Source: Melampsora larici-populina 98AG31
Lineage: Eukaryota; Basidiomycota; Pucciniomycetes; Pucciniales; Melampsoraceae
NCBI RefSeq assembly: GCF_000204055.1
Contig: NW_006768800.1
Coordinates: forward strand, 495,967 to 559,966
Direction: 5' to 3'
Length of the DNA stretch: 64,000 nucleotides
Positions 1 to 12,937 of the stretch are shown in pieces. Each line of letters starts with the position of its first letter. Positions within the stretch are counted from its first letter, which is position 1. The notes under the pieces are model-generated. The model was not told where the DNA came from, searched no databases, and was given only the letters and a program-made list of their open reading frames with translations. Made by a program: the position numbers and the translations under genes.

Positions 1-779
1 ATTCATATATGAAATGTTACTCATTACCTTTCCTCTCATTCTATTCACGCTGTTCCAGCTGATTGAAACCTAAGAATGCGGGACAGTGTTTCACATTGTG
101 GTCAAAGAGATAAATAGCAGAAAGCCTAGTAGTAGAGGTTAATCTGAGCAACTCCTTTGAACAACTGATCATTGATCTGCAGATGATCTCATGTGATTAA
201 TACAATAAGATGTGTGTCTGTAGTGATCTACTAGTTACCATGTATGATCTTTATGTTCCCATAGAACCCTGATTCACCTGTGCAATTCATTCTACAACAA
301 CCCTTCTATTTAGCACAAGAGCACTAGACTTCCCTTCTTGGTGGCCATCACATGCCAAGAAGATCAGTTTTGAAGCTGCTAATTTGGGTTCCCAATCCAT
401 CTTAGTTGCTTGAACTAAGGCTACATGTGGTTGCTAGAAAGATTATCATAAAAATAATTGCACAGAATTGTCTTCCAAATTGATTTGTGTGTACTTTCTT
501 TGTTTGAATGATGTATACCTGTTAAATATCACATAGAAAGAGAAACAATATAAAATAGACTAAGTAAAAGTGGATAACTGAATATTAACTGAGATAGAAA
601 AGGATAGTTTGTGTGCTATGCATGTAATTGATGATTACATGTGTTGATTTGTATTTAATTAAGTATTACATGTTTCTTTTTGTTATTAGTACATGTAATT
701 TGTTGATTACATGTAGATTATTGATATGTAATGAGTTCTTTGTAAGAAAGGTGATATGCCTTTGAGGCAGCTTATGCCC
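1..779. other. AT-rich non-coding DNA with ATTACATGT motifs
   Basis: No convincing gene. From about 620 to 735 the motif ATTACATGT or its complement recurs several times, directly 3' of the recombinase relic. Similar TACATGTA motifs recur at 1885-2040 on the other side of the relic. They may be remnants of the element's own terminal or flanking sequence, but no clear boundary could be drawn. Confidence 0.4.
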
Positions 780-1310
780 TCTCTGACATGTGTCTCTCAT
801 GTACAGCTTATAGGCCTTGGATCTCCATCTGCCTACTGCCACTATTTCCTCCAAGGGGCTACCCAATTCCTTCTCAATGAAGCACCACCCACTCAAAATG
901 AATGTCTGCTTAGCTTCACTCCCAATTTTGATTGCCACACCTCTTCAAAAATCTTCTGACACCAAGTCTTTGTCAATATAATTGGTTGGTTAGCACACAG
1001 ATAGGAGAAAAGCAGATCATCTTCTGTTGCTTCCGTGGAAAGAATCATCTGTTTCACTGCCAGTCTGCGCCAAGCCGGTATATCCAGAAGGCCTTATGTT
1101 GACAATTTATCTCTTTCACTTCCCTTACTGCCGTCACCTTTGCCTCTTAATCCAAATCCATAGAAATTAGTTTATAGAATCCCACACTACATCTTGAACT
1201 CTTACTTTACTATTACTTGCCACTAGTTTCAAAAGTTCACCCAGTCATGCCACACCCCAGAAGGCAACTAATGTGACTGTGTAGGCAACCTGGTTTTTGG
1301 TTCCTCCTCC
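780..1310 (-). pseudogene. Decayed tyrosine recombinase (Crypton/DIRS-like), catalytic domain
   Basis: Read on the minus strand, this stretch can be matched block by block to the much better preserved recombinase at 62977-63622. The blocks are VTLVAFWGVA-stop-LGELL, then DDLLFSYL, then a degraded box II ending HSF-stop-VGG, then LEEIVAVGRW followed by KAYKLYMRD. Both residues that should be the conserved catalytic arginines (box I ARLGEL and box II HSFR) are now TGA, at 1245-1247 and 893-895, and the parts lie in different frames, so at least two frameshifts have occurred. The tryptophan and the presumed nucleophilic tyrosine of the C-terminus survive. The element is clearly dead. The N-terminal region and the ends of the element were not recognisable. 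Crypton and DIRS/Ngaro elements both use this enzyme class, and no reverse transcriptase was seen nearby to decide between them. Confidence 0.8.
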
Positions 1311-4300
1311 CAACAATGTAGTCATACAGTAGAAGGTACAAATGACGGATTACAAGTGCCATAGTCAACAAAGTGAGTTCAACAAAGTTGTACAGTGGTA
1401 GATCCATTGACACCTAGAGTGGTTTTCTACTAGGACTGGGTTCTCTGGAAACTTTGGGCAATCACATTGATTCTAACTTTGCAGCTGTTTTAAATAACAC
1501 TTTGAACTTTGGGGTTGCCTGATGAGGATAATCAGCATCATGGAATAGATGCCAGGTCTGGATGTCCAACAAGTAGGTCCTGACTGTGGTTGATTTGATT
1601 GGTGGTGGACCAGTATCAGATGAGTTGTCTGACAAAGGTGGGCTGGCCCATACTACAAAAAATATAGAATCACAGTTTTTATTGATAGTAGTGATTCACG
1701 GTTTACCCATTCTTTGAGAGCAAAGGCAAGTAGTCTTAACACTCTGGCATTGCTCATAGTTGCATTGGACCAACTGCTTTTCAGCATGTATGTCTTAATG
1801 GAGTCACTTGACAAGAGAATGAGGCCATCTCCTGCTCTGAGGAATTCTATACCAGTTTGTGGTATAATGTCAGCCCTGGGTACATATACATGTACCCAAA
1901 GAACAACTTGTAATATATGACCATCACTTAGAAAATCCAATTACATGTACATACAGCCTATAAAACATATGTAAAATGTAATAAAAGACACATAAACCCT
2001 GATTACATATACATATACTCTAGAACTAATGTGTAACATATAAGATTACGTACAAAAAACAATAGTAACATCTCATAACTTAGTATCAAGAGTTAAAAAT
2101 GGTTATATGGTATAAAACACTTAATGGTTACTGAACATAACATTAAGTGTAATTAATTAGAAAAATAATAAAATAATTAATATAAACCTGATATAGTAAC
2201 ACTTGTGTATATCACAATATCTCTTTATCCTGTTACCAAGAAGGATATTGGAGAACTTTGGGATCCAGTTCTCATTGTTATATTCATTCATAAACTAAAA
2301 CCTCTTCTTCAAGAGTCAACTAACAGTAGTCTGCCAGGATTTGTCCTAGCAGACTCTTAGTTGTTAACCTTATATCCTATCTTCCTCTTTCTCATCATCC
2401 TCTTCTTCCTTTGTACCTAGTTTAACAAATGAAAGATAATAATACTTATTATACTTCATTGGAAACTACTCCCAGTACCACCTTTTAGTGAGTGTAGCCT
2501 CCTTTAAAAGTGTCACTACCCTCACATATAAGGTAGTTGGTGATGTGTAACAATGAAGCATTAGGTAATCAGAATGGAGTATTTCAGATGATGGCTCCGA
2601 GGGTCATAGGACTTTCAGGACCTTCAGACAGGCAATATCTGGTCAAAGAATGGGATGACAGGTTTTATTGGAAAAACAATTAAAAAGGTCTCTTGTTGCA
2701 CTCCTCTTGATAGTCCAATACCAGGCTAAAAACAGGCTGATTGTTTCAGGAAGGGTCCATTACTACTGGGGTCGTGATTTTGATGTATATTACATCATTT
2801 GGGATTCACCAACCATCCCCCTTAAGATAGCATAATCTTTACTCTAGCCTAAGGTATGGGGGGCACCGCCGCCAAGCCTCCAGGTTTGCGTCCATGAGAA
2901 AAACTTCTCATTTACCAAACCTGGTACTTGTGACTCTGCCGGGTGGGCAGATGGAAAATCTTTTCATATGATGAAATATAAAATTTGAAACTTTGAATGA
3001 GCTGAGATGTGTCTGTGGAAGATAGGCTGTTGGTTGGGAACTTTGTTAGGGAAAAAACGTTTTACTTCCCAACACAGTTCTCTTCAGAACTTTGCGCGAG
3101 TTCCCTCACTATAAGCATATCTTCTCATCTACACACATCCTTCCAGCTCATGGAATTCTGTACCAAGTTGTACCTTGGTTGGTGCTCACACAGAAAGGTA
3201 TTTCAAGAAAGAACAAGGCCTGAAACTAAACAAATCAACATTTCCAGAGTACCTGTTCCACAGCAGAAATCAGATCAGCGGGACTCCTGATTGCCACCCG
3301 ACTCTCAATCATCTGTTTATCTTTTCCTCTCAACAGTAAGCCAGCCAGACTGTCACCTGATTTTACCCAATGTGCCACCAAGTCTGCATTTGAGTCTAAT
3401 AACAAATCTTGAATCCTCTTCCATTCTCCATTCACCACATGGTCTCCTGACCTCCTCTTTTCCACTGCAGATTGTGATGTGGTATTTTCTGTGAAGACAA
3501 TAAATGTCTTCTCTCCTACCTTAACAATTTGTCAATCATCATCAACCCTAAATGTATAGCCATGGTCTCAGCCCAGGCTATACTCTGGGTAATGTGAAGA
3601 GAAAACAGAGCATTTTAACCATCCAATAAATCATATTGTGCCCACTTTTCACCAACCAAAACCACTATCCCTGCCATGGAGGCGTCCCCTACTCAATCTA
3701 GGTCCACTGGGGTTAAGTCAGGTATGCTTTGTCTCACTTCAAATGCATTCAGTTAAATTCTCCTTTGAATCCGCTGGTACCACTCTTCTAACTGATGAAA
3801 CCTTCCTTTCTTTATCCCAACAATACAAACTGGGACTACAACATTGCAGGTGGGGCAGTATGTATGTTGTGTAAAGCAGTCTTCCCATAAGTTTCTATGT
3901 CTCCTTCAGGTGAAACTACCTGCCAGGTACCAGGAAGTCAGGAATGTGTTGTTTTCCTTCTTTCAACTTCTCAACTGGAAGTCTGACAATTCAATCTTTT
4001 ACATTCCATATGAACTATATATATCTTGTTCATCTGAAAAGTTGTGAACTTTTTCCAAGTTGGACACCACATTCATTTTGTTACTCAACCTCACAACATC
4101 TTCAATGTTAGTTGGGTTGTTGGTACTTTTTACCAATAAATTATCATCCACCCACCTAAAAGCTTTTTCTAATTTCAATTTCCTCTTTATGATCTCTCTC
4201 CACCAATCAGATGCCCAAAAAAGCACACCAGTACAACCTGCCACACCACCAAACTGGATATGTGTGTAAACCCATTAAATCTGACATTGGAAGTTACCTC

Positions 4301-4763
4301 CATTGCAATGGGTGTGTCAAAATTTGTTAGTAAGCCTTTTCCCAGTCAAAAATGCTGAGCTGTAAATTCCCTTGGTTGTATTTGAAAAATATTACCAACA
4401 CTTTGACATCATCCCAGCTTGTTCCAAATTTATTCTTATCAACAAAGGTATTGACTGAAGGTATCTCTGGGTTGTTCTGGGGATAGGACATTTGGTACAA
4501 AATACAGAAGGAACCGTCTCCATGGGTAATATTCCCCAAGGTGCTAGATTGGAAAAATGCAAATTTTGTGAACACTTCCCAAGGGAGATTTTTCGTGTAC
4601 AGAGGATTTTTCTCTGTGTGTCCTAGGCTAGCTAGTGTATATGTCCCGAACCGGGTTCTTCCGAGTCCCCGCGGCCCGGTTGAAAGATAACCTTCCGAAA
4701 CGGCCCCCGGTACCGTCTGCCATTTTCTTCTAATTTGCGTATCGGCTCATATTTTTTTCGCAA
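1311..4763. other. Gene-poor decayed repeat DNA
   Basis: Only short, unconvincing reading frames on both strands. It probably contains further remnants of mobile elements (for example the upstream part of the recombinase relic), but I could not assign any. Two local features stand out: an imperfect hairpin near 2880-2924 in a GC-rich patch, and a short GC-rich stretch at about 4640-4720 containing CCCGAACCGGG and a CCCCGCGGCCCGG-like run. That patch resembles in composition the larger GC island at 62.1-62.5 kb. Confidence 0.5.
2880..2924. repeat. Imperfect hairpin
   Basis: The arms CCAGGTTTG and CAAACCTGG (approximate outer stems) and ATGAGAA/TTCTCAT (inner stem) can pair around a tiny loop. 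The surrounding 2850-2960 region is GC-rich compared with its neighbours. It may be the end of an unrecognised element; no function is claimed. Confidence 0.35.
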
Positions 4764-5103
4764 GTGTGCATCTTCGCTTCAAGGCCACCTTTCATTTGTA
4801 TATTCATTCCTTTGAGACTTCGATTTGAACTTCTCCACGCATCATGTCCTGATACTTTTCATATTTGTCAAATTGCTCATCTGTTGGGACTGTTGTACAG
4901 TCATGTAAGAAAGGCTTGCTCAATTTTGCCCTATTTTGCCCCCAAAACTTGAGCGAATTGGCGGGGAATTTGGGGCAAGCTTTTCTTAAATGACTGTACC
5001 TCATTAGCTTTGAATCTACCCATGCCATCAACTGTCCTAGGTATACAAACCTCTACTGTGAATGCAAACAAATCTGTAGCCTCGTAGCCAAAGTTTCCAC
5101 CAG

Positions 5104-5551
5104 TCAAAACTCGTCGCGTAGACTCCCAGAATGCTCCTCAGTGAAGAGGTCATCATCCAGGTCCACAGCACGCCGTTGTCCTAGGTCTTTGCACAATTGT
5201 GCGCTCATTACGAAATTGCCTGATTCCACAATGCCCTTGATTCCGACTTGGCCCAGCGCTTCCGTCTTCGAAAATGTATTTGACATACTCCTTTCCACAT
5301 ATTATGTTTCGTTTGCGGCATTGCACAATGAGTCCAGGCACAGAGCTCATGCGTTCCCTGCCGATCACGTCATGCGTCACCAACCCCAGCACTTGATGGC
5401 TGGATGTGTGGTATAGAATCCCTGAGCTTGGCCAGCCGAAATGGTGCCTTTGTCTAGCTTCACGCGCTTGGAAGCTGCCTGAGGTGTTCCTGAGTTCCGT
5501 TTGATGATCAGCTCTCAAATCACATATAAAAAGCGCTTGTCTCACCCTCAA
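5104..5551 (-). other. Unresolved coding-like region
   Basis: Two overlapping minus-strand reading frames (5153-5551, 132 codons, and 5104-5298, 64 codons) have a balanced amino-acid composition and higher GC than the flanks. They include LGLVTHDVIGRER followed by a Cys-rich stretch in one frame, and GIVESGNFVMSAQLCKDLG in the other. I could not join them by a convincing intron and recognise no family. A decayed transposon gene or a fragment of an unknown gene are the likeliest explanations. It lies head to head with the small gene starting at 5735. Confidence 0.3.
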
Positions 5552-5734
5552 CCTCGAACCTCATCACTCACAACAAACACATTTATTTACCCGCTAAACT
5601 TGATTAGAAATCTTTTACCCAACTCTTTCATCAGTCTGAATCACTCTTGTCCTCTCCTACTGCCCCTTTTTTGATTTCATTATACCTCATCAAAACCCTT
5701 TGCCCTTATTTTTTTAAATCCTAAAACAACCAAG

Positions 5735-6352
5735 ATGTCCAGCCCAAACGCTCAACCCGTGGCACCTAAATCTGTCGCTCCAATCACCTCCTGCAGCGGG
5801 GCCATTGTGAGAAGCGGTACGGAGAATGAAGCTGGCGGAAGCAACCTGGTCACTCCCAGACGCTCAGGACGGCAAATCCCTAACCGTAAGGCCTTTCTCT
5901 CTTCAGTACTTGGTAATGACTGCTAGCTGACATATGTTCGACATTCATTTATGTCAGATGGGAAAACTCCATCTAGGGAGCTGAGGATGAGCGCTCGCAC
6001 TCGCCGTCTCATGTACGGCGAAACCTCGACGACGGACACCGAACAGGTCACCCCAGACCGAGTTCGACAAGTCAACCGCAGCATGGCGAGAAACAATGCA
6101 TCAAGGCCGCGGAACCGGCAGATCGCCAGCACGGAAGAGGCCAGGGAGAAATCGAGGCCGACTACGCGCCCAAGTGGAACTCGACCACTTGATTCACAGG
6201 ATGGTAGCGATACCAATCCATTCCAATTCTATAGGTGTTACGAGACGCCTATAGACCATATTTTACCATTGCCGGAGGAAGAACCCGAGGTCATCGAGAT
6301 CTTCATAGAGGATAGTCCGGGAAAAGTTTCAAGTCCTCTACCTCGATCTTGA
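5735..6352 (+). CDS. Hypothetical basic, low-complexity protein, two exons, 181 aa
   Basis: Exons 5735-5885 and 5958-6352. The 72-nt intron begins GTAAGG, has a CTGAC branch-point-like motif and ends CAG, and its removal keeps the frame. The ATG is preceded by a long pyrimidine-rich, AT-rich leader with no in-frame upstream ATG. The protein is rich in Arg, Ser, Thr and Pro in its first 120 residues (TPRRSGRQIPN, MSARTRRLMYGE) and ends in an acidic stretch (LPEEEPEVIEIFIED). There is no signal peptide, membrane segment or recognisable domain. GC content is higher than in the flanking T-rich DNA. It could be a small chromatin or nucleic-acid binding protein, or an orphan left by a mobile element; the function is unknown. 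Confidence 0.5.
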
Positions 6353-7963
6353 GATCTTCTTTCTCTGATTGCTTTCTCCTTGTATATTATTGTTTTTCCC
6401 TTAATCAGTTCATCAAATTTGCATAGTAGTCTTTTTTTTCTAGTCTCAATTTATATCCTTTTTTCATCTTATTGTAGCAGTACCGTAGCATTAAAGTTTA
6501 ATTTGTTTTACTTGATTAATTTTTCTTTACAAGTTTTCTTTTTTATTCTATCTCTCAGCAGTACCTCAGTCATCTTTTCACTTATTTTACTTTCTTCTTT
6601 TTCTTTTAAACTTTCTCGATTTATCAAGTTCTTGTTTTCCTTTTTTTTTGAATTATCATCTCTTACTTTTTTGGCTTTGAAACAAAACTTGATGGATACT
6701 CGATCCTGACCTTTTTAAAATTTTATTTGATCTCGAAAGAGGTTTGAGATACCTTTCATGAGACGTCTCAGTTTGGTCGCGTTGTGAGTCTGATGCCATG
6801 TAAAGAGCCTTGCTTTTGAGAGTGAGAGGCTAGAACGATGACCTTCGGAACCCTTTGAATCCCCTGTTTGCGATAGAGGAGAGAACAAAACACGAGGTTT
6901 GATTTGAAAGGCAAATCAAGAGAGAATGTTCAAAGGTCCAGACCCATAATAAAATAAATTTAGCAGATCAACCTACTCCCAGTATGGTCTGTTGGTACTA
7001 ATATTCCTCTCAGCGACTGCTTAATAAATGGATATGTTCCAAAAATCAAAGTAAATAGGAACTTCAACTTTTCATAAGAAATGCCTATCGCTCAGACACA
7101 AAATAGTTTCCCAACCTTTGAAATCCAAGAAATAAGAAGACGTATAAGAAAAGAGCATATACAAAAAAATGACGATTTCATCTTTCTTAAGTACATTTTT
7201 AACTTCAAACATCTCCCAGAGAACCAACATTTCGTAATTATCTTATACATCTCTCCTTCAAGTTCAACCAAACCAATTTTTCCAATTTGTAAAACATCAC
7301 TTCATCATCGTCTGTCATACGACATTTACCCAATATTTTATCTTTGAATCCCCAAAGAAAATGTAAATTATTCAACACCTAGAATAATAGGAGCACAGAG
7401 TCATGATGTTCTAATCATCAAAGAGATACAAACTGAACTTAAAAAACTCTGAAAAACCAACCCGCGTTCTGCATCATAATAACTAACCAAGATCCCTCAC
7501 CTCCAGGGAAATTCATTTAATTGATCAAACAAATTCCTTCATAAGAAAAACTCACCAATAATTTCCAAAAAAAGTAAATCATAATCAAAGAACCCAATAA
7601 ACCGTTTCAAAGATCTTACAATCTCTAAATCAAGAACTCATTCCATATCTCATAATTCACTTTACATATATATATTTATCTCAATTGAAATATCACTACT
7701 ATTCACTACTATTCATAACAAAACACAAAAACACAAAAAACACAAAGAACACACCTTAAACTTCTTAAACTCTAATGATTAAACCACAAACCACAAAAAA
7801 AAAACTCAAACCATCAAAACAAAAACCCCATTCAACTTCTTCAATCCCTCCAATTGTACCAAAGCATCCTCCAAAAATACCTTTCTACAAACCAAACCCC
7901 CCAACCCCTTAGGTAACCATACCAAACCGAAAAAAAAACCTTTCCAATGAATTAAATTTTAAA
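6353..7963. other. Intergenic: T-rich then A/C-rich low-complexity DNA
   Basis: 6360-6710 is strongly T-rich on the plus strand, as expected for a 3' flank of the small gene upstream. 7080-7930 is A/C-rich and is the 3' flank of TAF12, which ends at 7964 on the minus strand. The two genes converge here. No further gene was seen. Confidence 0.5.
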
Positions 7964-10572
7964 TCAAGTAGTAGGTCTACGTTTCTTTGCAGCTTCTCTA
8001 ACAGCTGCAACTCTTGCTTGATAAGCAGGTAAAGCATTCACCCTTCTACTTTGACTTTGTCGAATCTCATCATTAGCAAATCCAGGAATCCTTATATTCC
8101 AAGACCGTTCTATTCAAATCAAACCACCCCCAAAAAAAAACCCAACAGAAAAAAAAAGAAAAAAAAGAATAGTTGGATGAATTTCGGAAAATCATCAAAA
8201 AAAACTTGAACTTTTTCTTTTGCATCTTTTTTTTCAAATCTAGAATTGAAAATCATCCAAAAAAATTGGCTTACCTAAATGTAATTGAATATCTTTAGTT
8301 TCAAGTCGATCTGATTTTCTATGTTTAGCAAGTTGACACGAAAACCTTGTGACCGAATCAATAAACTCATCCGCCAATTCCAACAAAAGCTAATCCAATC
8401 CGAAAAAAAAAACAAAAAAACACACGCCTAGTAAGCTTTTCTGTACCAATCAAATCTACATCAAAAAGTTCCAATCTACTTACATCTTCTACCTCTGCTT
8501 CTAATCTTTCACTAGGATCGATACTTTCCACCAACTCTTGAATTTTCCTCTTGGACAGAATCCTACTACTACTCGTACTTTCTTGTCCTCCTCTCCCATT
8601 CGGATCATGATGATGAGAATTAGATTGTCCTAATGCTTCATGAATCCCATTCACAGGTGGTCTATGAAGTGTAGTACCTGAAAGTGTAGTAGAAGTAGCA
8701 TGTCCTCCTGTTAATGTCGGTCTTGGAGCTGGGAAAGGTGATGGAACTGGTGATGTAGGTCTTGGGGTCGGTACTTCTCGTGGTACAACAGGGGCATTAT
8801 GTGTTGTAGATGGTCCTGATGTGGTGGATGTGACTGGTTGCGAACTGGCTTGTTGTTGTGCTGCAATCGCACTATATTGTTGTGATTGTTGTGTGCTCGT
8901 CGTAGGATTCACAGCAGCTTTAGGAAGTTGAGTTGAGCTTGGAAATCCCTGGGTAGGAGGAGTGACGCGTGTGATCGGCTCGGAAGGGGCTACATTCTGT
9001 GAACTTGGTGCCGGTAAGGAAGTTTCACGTGTTTGAGCGACCGGAGGTGAAGTGACTCGGCAAGCAGCCGGAGACAAGTGTTGGGCTAGGTTACCATTCA
9101 AATTATTACTCTGAGATTGTTGAGCCATATGTAATGGATTGATCGATGCAGCGGATGGAGGTCGAGGAGAAGGTGCCGTATTAGCCGATTGATTTAGAGG
9201 AGATCCCACATTAGTCGGTGGTGTTCCTACATTCTTAGCCGTCACTGGTCTAGCAGCGATCACTCGACGAGCAAGATCAGAAGCCGTATTATTAGGAGGA
9301 CTAGTGACGTTATGTAAAGCTGGAGGTGATGAGGCAGGTCCCATCATAGATTGTTGAGAAGAATTCGGACGAGAGATCGATTGCATGAGGTTATTAGAAT
9401 TCACGTTTGTAGGATTAGGAGATGGACTATTCCGACCCGAGATCAGATTCAATGGACGAGGACTAGAAGCTGAAGTAGGAGCCAGATTACGACTGAGTGG
9501 TCGAGCTATGTTATGAGCAGCACCACCAGGAGGTTGTGAAGGGATTGGCATTCCAGACATCATTTGTTGTTGACGTTGATAGGCTACTGAAAGATGAGCA
9601 CGTTGAACATCATTCGGATGTTGTGGTTGACCAGTCTGTCCAGCAGGTTGAAATCCTTGAGAACCCGGCATCAAAGGTGTAGTAGCTGGACTACCTACAT
9701 TCGGATCTCTTCGAATCCCAAGTTGAGTCATCCGTGTGGCTAAAGCTTCACGAAGTTCACGACCTCTCATGGCTGCATTTTCACGTTCGACTTGAGTAAG
9801 ATTTGGATTCTTTAATAACTCTTGAGTTTGACGAAACTGAGCAATAGTCTGAGTTAATTGAAGATCGCCTGAGAGCATATGGACTGAATCTGGCATTCTT
9901 GCTTGCTGCATGTTAGGCTGTGCCACCGAATTTGATTGTTGAGGAGATGAATAATGATGGGTGATCGGTTGTTGTTGAAGTTGTAAGGGCACTTGAGGAT
10001 TAGGGTGAGAAGATTGCATAAATGCATTGTTTCCATTCGCTAAGTAATGCAGGGATGTAAGTCATGCGGTCAGTTTTTTTTAGCTTGGTTGAAAGAAGGG
10101 AGGGACTAGGCCACTGACGATGCTGATGAAGTACGTGTTGAGAAGGTAGCTTACCAGGTTCAAGATGTTGAGTCTGATGAGTTTGATGAGTTGACTGTTG
10201 TTGCTGCTGTTGTTGTTGCTGTTGTTGTTGCTGCTGCTGCAGTTGCTGTTGTTGTTGTTGCTGCTGCTGCTGCTGTTGTTGTTGTTGATTTTGATGAAGT
10301 TGTTGTTGTTGTGTGGCAAGTTCAAGTTGATACATTTTAAAAGCAGTAGGATTACCTTTCATATAGAGTGAAAATGAGCTCATTTGATCGGGAGTAAGTT
10401 GACCTGAAGCAGCAGCTTGACAAAGTGTACGTTGTAATTCTGGATTGGTATTTAAAGTAGCCCAATGAGAAGTAGGTGGTTGATTTCCGATCGATGATGT
10501 TTGATGTAAGTCATTTTGAGGAACGTGATTAGTTGCAGTGGGTGGTCTTTGTACTGGAAAGGTTGGATTCAT
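7964..10572 (-). CDS. TAF12: TFIID/SAGA subunit TAF12, four exons, 744 aa
   Basis: Exons (minus strand) 10572-10155, 10039-8484, 8389-8275 and 8109-7964; introns of 115, 94 and 165 nt all have GT-AG ends and keep the frame. TAF12 pairs with TAF4 (or Ada1 in SAGA) through a histone fold and is a core subunit of TFIID and SAGA in the nucleus. The fold occupies the C-terminus from about residue 636: [13 protein letters not shown], then LLLELADEF, then CQLAKHRKS, then [21 protein letters not shown], which is the diagnostic TAF12 sequence. It is split across the last three exons, so it is invisible in any single open frame. The N-terminal 630 residues are disordered: a polyglutamine run at about 85-125 encoded by mixed CAG/CAA, then long Ser/Pro/Asn/Gln-rich stretches, as in yeast Taf12. 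A conserved patch between them ([20 protein letters not shown] to TQLGIRRD) also looks folded. Confidence 0.95.
10200..10315 (-). repeat. CAG/CAA triplet repeat encoding polyglutamine
   Basis: About 40 Gln codons, nearly uninterrupted, within exon 1 of TAF12. The mixture of CAA and CAG codons would be expected to limit replication slippage compared with a pure tract. Length variation between strains is likely. Confidence 0.9.
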
Positions 10573-12937
10573 TTTGATTTTAATTCAGATTGAATATATG
10601 AAGATGAATGAGTGTTTGTTTGACTTTCATTAACTAAGTAAGTGTTTGTTCTTTGATTTCTTTCTTGATGATATATAATCTTGATGATATCTTTGGGATG
10701 GTTAGTTAGTTAGTTCTGGTTGGTTGGTGTTTGATTTGAATTGAATGGTAAACAGTCAAGAGTCAAAGAACTAAAATTGATCAGATCAACCTTTAACTTC
10801 CTGGTACCGACCGTAGTTAGGTCACCGAACACGCTTAAGCTCTACTTAGGCTAGGTGTTTTGTACCTTAGGGTGTTCATTTCAACTCGATCGAGAGGTTT
10901 CAAGGACTGTGACATATCTGAACGCGAGAGCCTTGAGTCAGAGTGATCAAAGAAGCAATATTGCCATTGCCAACAGCGTCATACAAGAGGAAAAACACAA
11001 AACTCACAAAGATTATCTCAGGACGAGGAAGAGGAAGAGGATGAAACAAAGAGCGTCGTAGGACTACTTCACAATCCAACATGAACATCTCGAAGTCTCC
11101 CTTTAAAGTCTCAAGGATGATGACTGTTTTTTGTTCACACTCATTCATCTGTTCATATCCTTTGAACGAGTAATTAGAATTGATCTTGCTTAGACCTTAC
11201 TGGTCTAATTCCCAAGCCAAGAGCGTCGTACAAAAAGGAAACAATAGTTCCTCAAAAGATCTTATCCTAGCCAATTGTTAAAAAGGAATAAAGAGCCTGA
11301 GACTAACAATCACAAGTATTGATCGCAAGAAGTATGATGTATGATCAAGCACGTTTGAACTGCAAAAAACCAATCTTTTTGCATCCCAAACCGTATAAAG
11401 AACAAAGCAAGAGGATGAAGCTTTTCTCAGCCTCACAGCTCTCTATTCGCAAGTAGCGCGTTTGTTGAGAAGACCGGTCTATAAATTGCCCACATCCTCA
11501 CTTATCCCTTCCCACGGATCCTCCACAATACCATCTCATCCCATATATTCCTCCCAACGTCTCTACTCATTGCAACCTCTTGGCCATTGGTGCGTCATGC
11601 TGATATAAAGCGCCCTCGTCAAGCCCCTACCACCATGAGTAGAAGTGCCGTCCAATGAACCACACCCAACGGAACAACGATCTCCAAACTTCAAAAGGTC
11701 AAACCGAGTCAACGACATGAAAGTACACTTCTATCAGATCGGTCTGTAAAAATTCACGAAAACAAAATGAGAATGTCTTCTGATGATTGATTCATACTGT
11801 TCTCGTGATCATTTTAAGCGACCAATCTATTAGTCAGAGTATCTCCAACTCGTTCAACCTTTTTTTCTTCATCATTCTTTCCATTTGATGTGCCTTTCTT
11901 TTTGTGCTTCAAATGTTCATGATTCTCATTCTTATCTCATGATAAAACAACCAATGCGCCAGAAACTTTCGAATACTAGGTTGTGATAAGAATGCAAGAT
12001 TAGGAATATCAAGTTTAAGCAATGTCGATCATGAAATTAGAGGGCTTGAATGACTTCTTGATGGTCTTCTAACTGCTTGAGCTATGGTACATGCACACCG
12101 ACCAGTCAGAACAACATCAGCTATGTTTCATAATTCATCATTCCATTTCCTTCTTCATATCATCATGGCAAATATAGAATGAATTTTTCAATCTGAATTC
12201 TTCATCCAGTATTCGAATCAAAGCCCTCCATGTACTTCATAGAGAATTAAAAAAAGATATGTCTAAACCAATAAACCATGAAGAAGTTTCTTGTTGAAAG
12301 TTGAGATGGATATAGATCATTGGATCTCTTCAAAGCCTTGTCATCATCTTATATATGTACATACTTACTTACCAAAACACATCGAGAAAAACATTCTCTT
12401 CAATCCTCATACATATCTTTGTAAGAAATATATATACACTTATCTTCAAATATATATATATGTATTAAAAAAGACAATGATTTTTCCTTAACTTGTTTCT
12501 TTACTAAAATTAATTTATCTAAAATTTTGAAGGAAATTTAAAATCAAAAAAAAAACTTTCAAGAAGATTTCAAGGTAAAATAAGTTAATATTTACTCATC
12601 TTTTGGTGGTTATATCTATGACTTCTATAAATTCTTGAGAGGGATGATGATTCAAAACTGCTTTGGTGACGTCACATCGACGATTCAACGACTGATGAGT
12701 CATGAGCATATGATTTTCAAGCACACATTCAACATTAGCATACGTAAACTGTGTATATGTAATGCTTATACCGAATATACTACAGTTTCAGATTGCAATG
12801 CAGTTCTGAATGAGCCAAACCAAAGAACCGCTTCGATCAACAAAGCAAGTTCCTGACCAAACCCAACTAACAAACCCATCCCAAAACCCACCCAGAAAGA
12901 GTGTTCATCAACTTTCCTACCAATCTGATTCGAAATC
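10573..12937. other. Divergent intergenic region, no gene seen
   Basis: 2.4 kb between the divergently transcribed TAF12 and pinin-like genes; it must hold both promoters. Open frames are short and unconvincing. The words AAGAGCGTCGTA at about 11049 and 11219 are repeated, but no larger repeat was seen. The proximal 12240-12600 part is AT-rich with ATATATAT runs. Confidence 0.5.

Noticed and set aside
6380..6709. Open frame of 109 codons rich in Phe, Leu and Ser
   Set aside because: T-rich 3' flank of the small gene; apparent hydrophobicity results from base composition.
10080..10325. Asn/Ser-rich minus-strand frame
   Set aside because: Shifted reading of the TAF12 CAG/CAA repeat.
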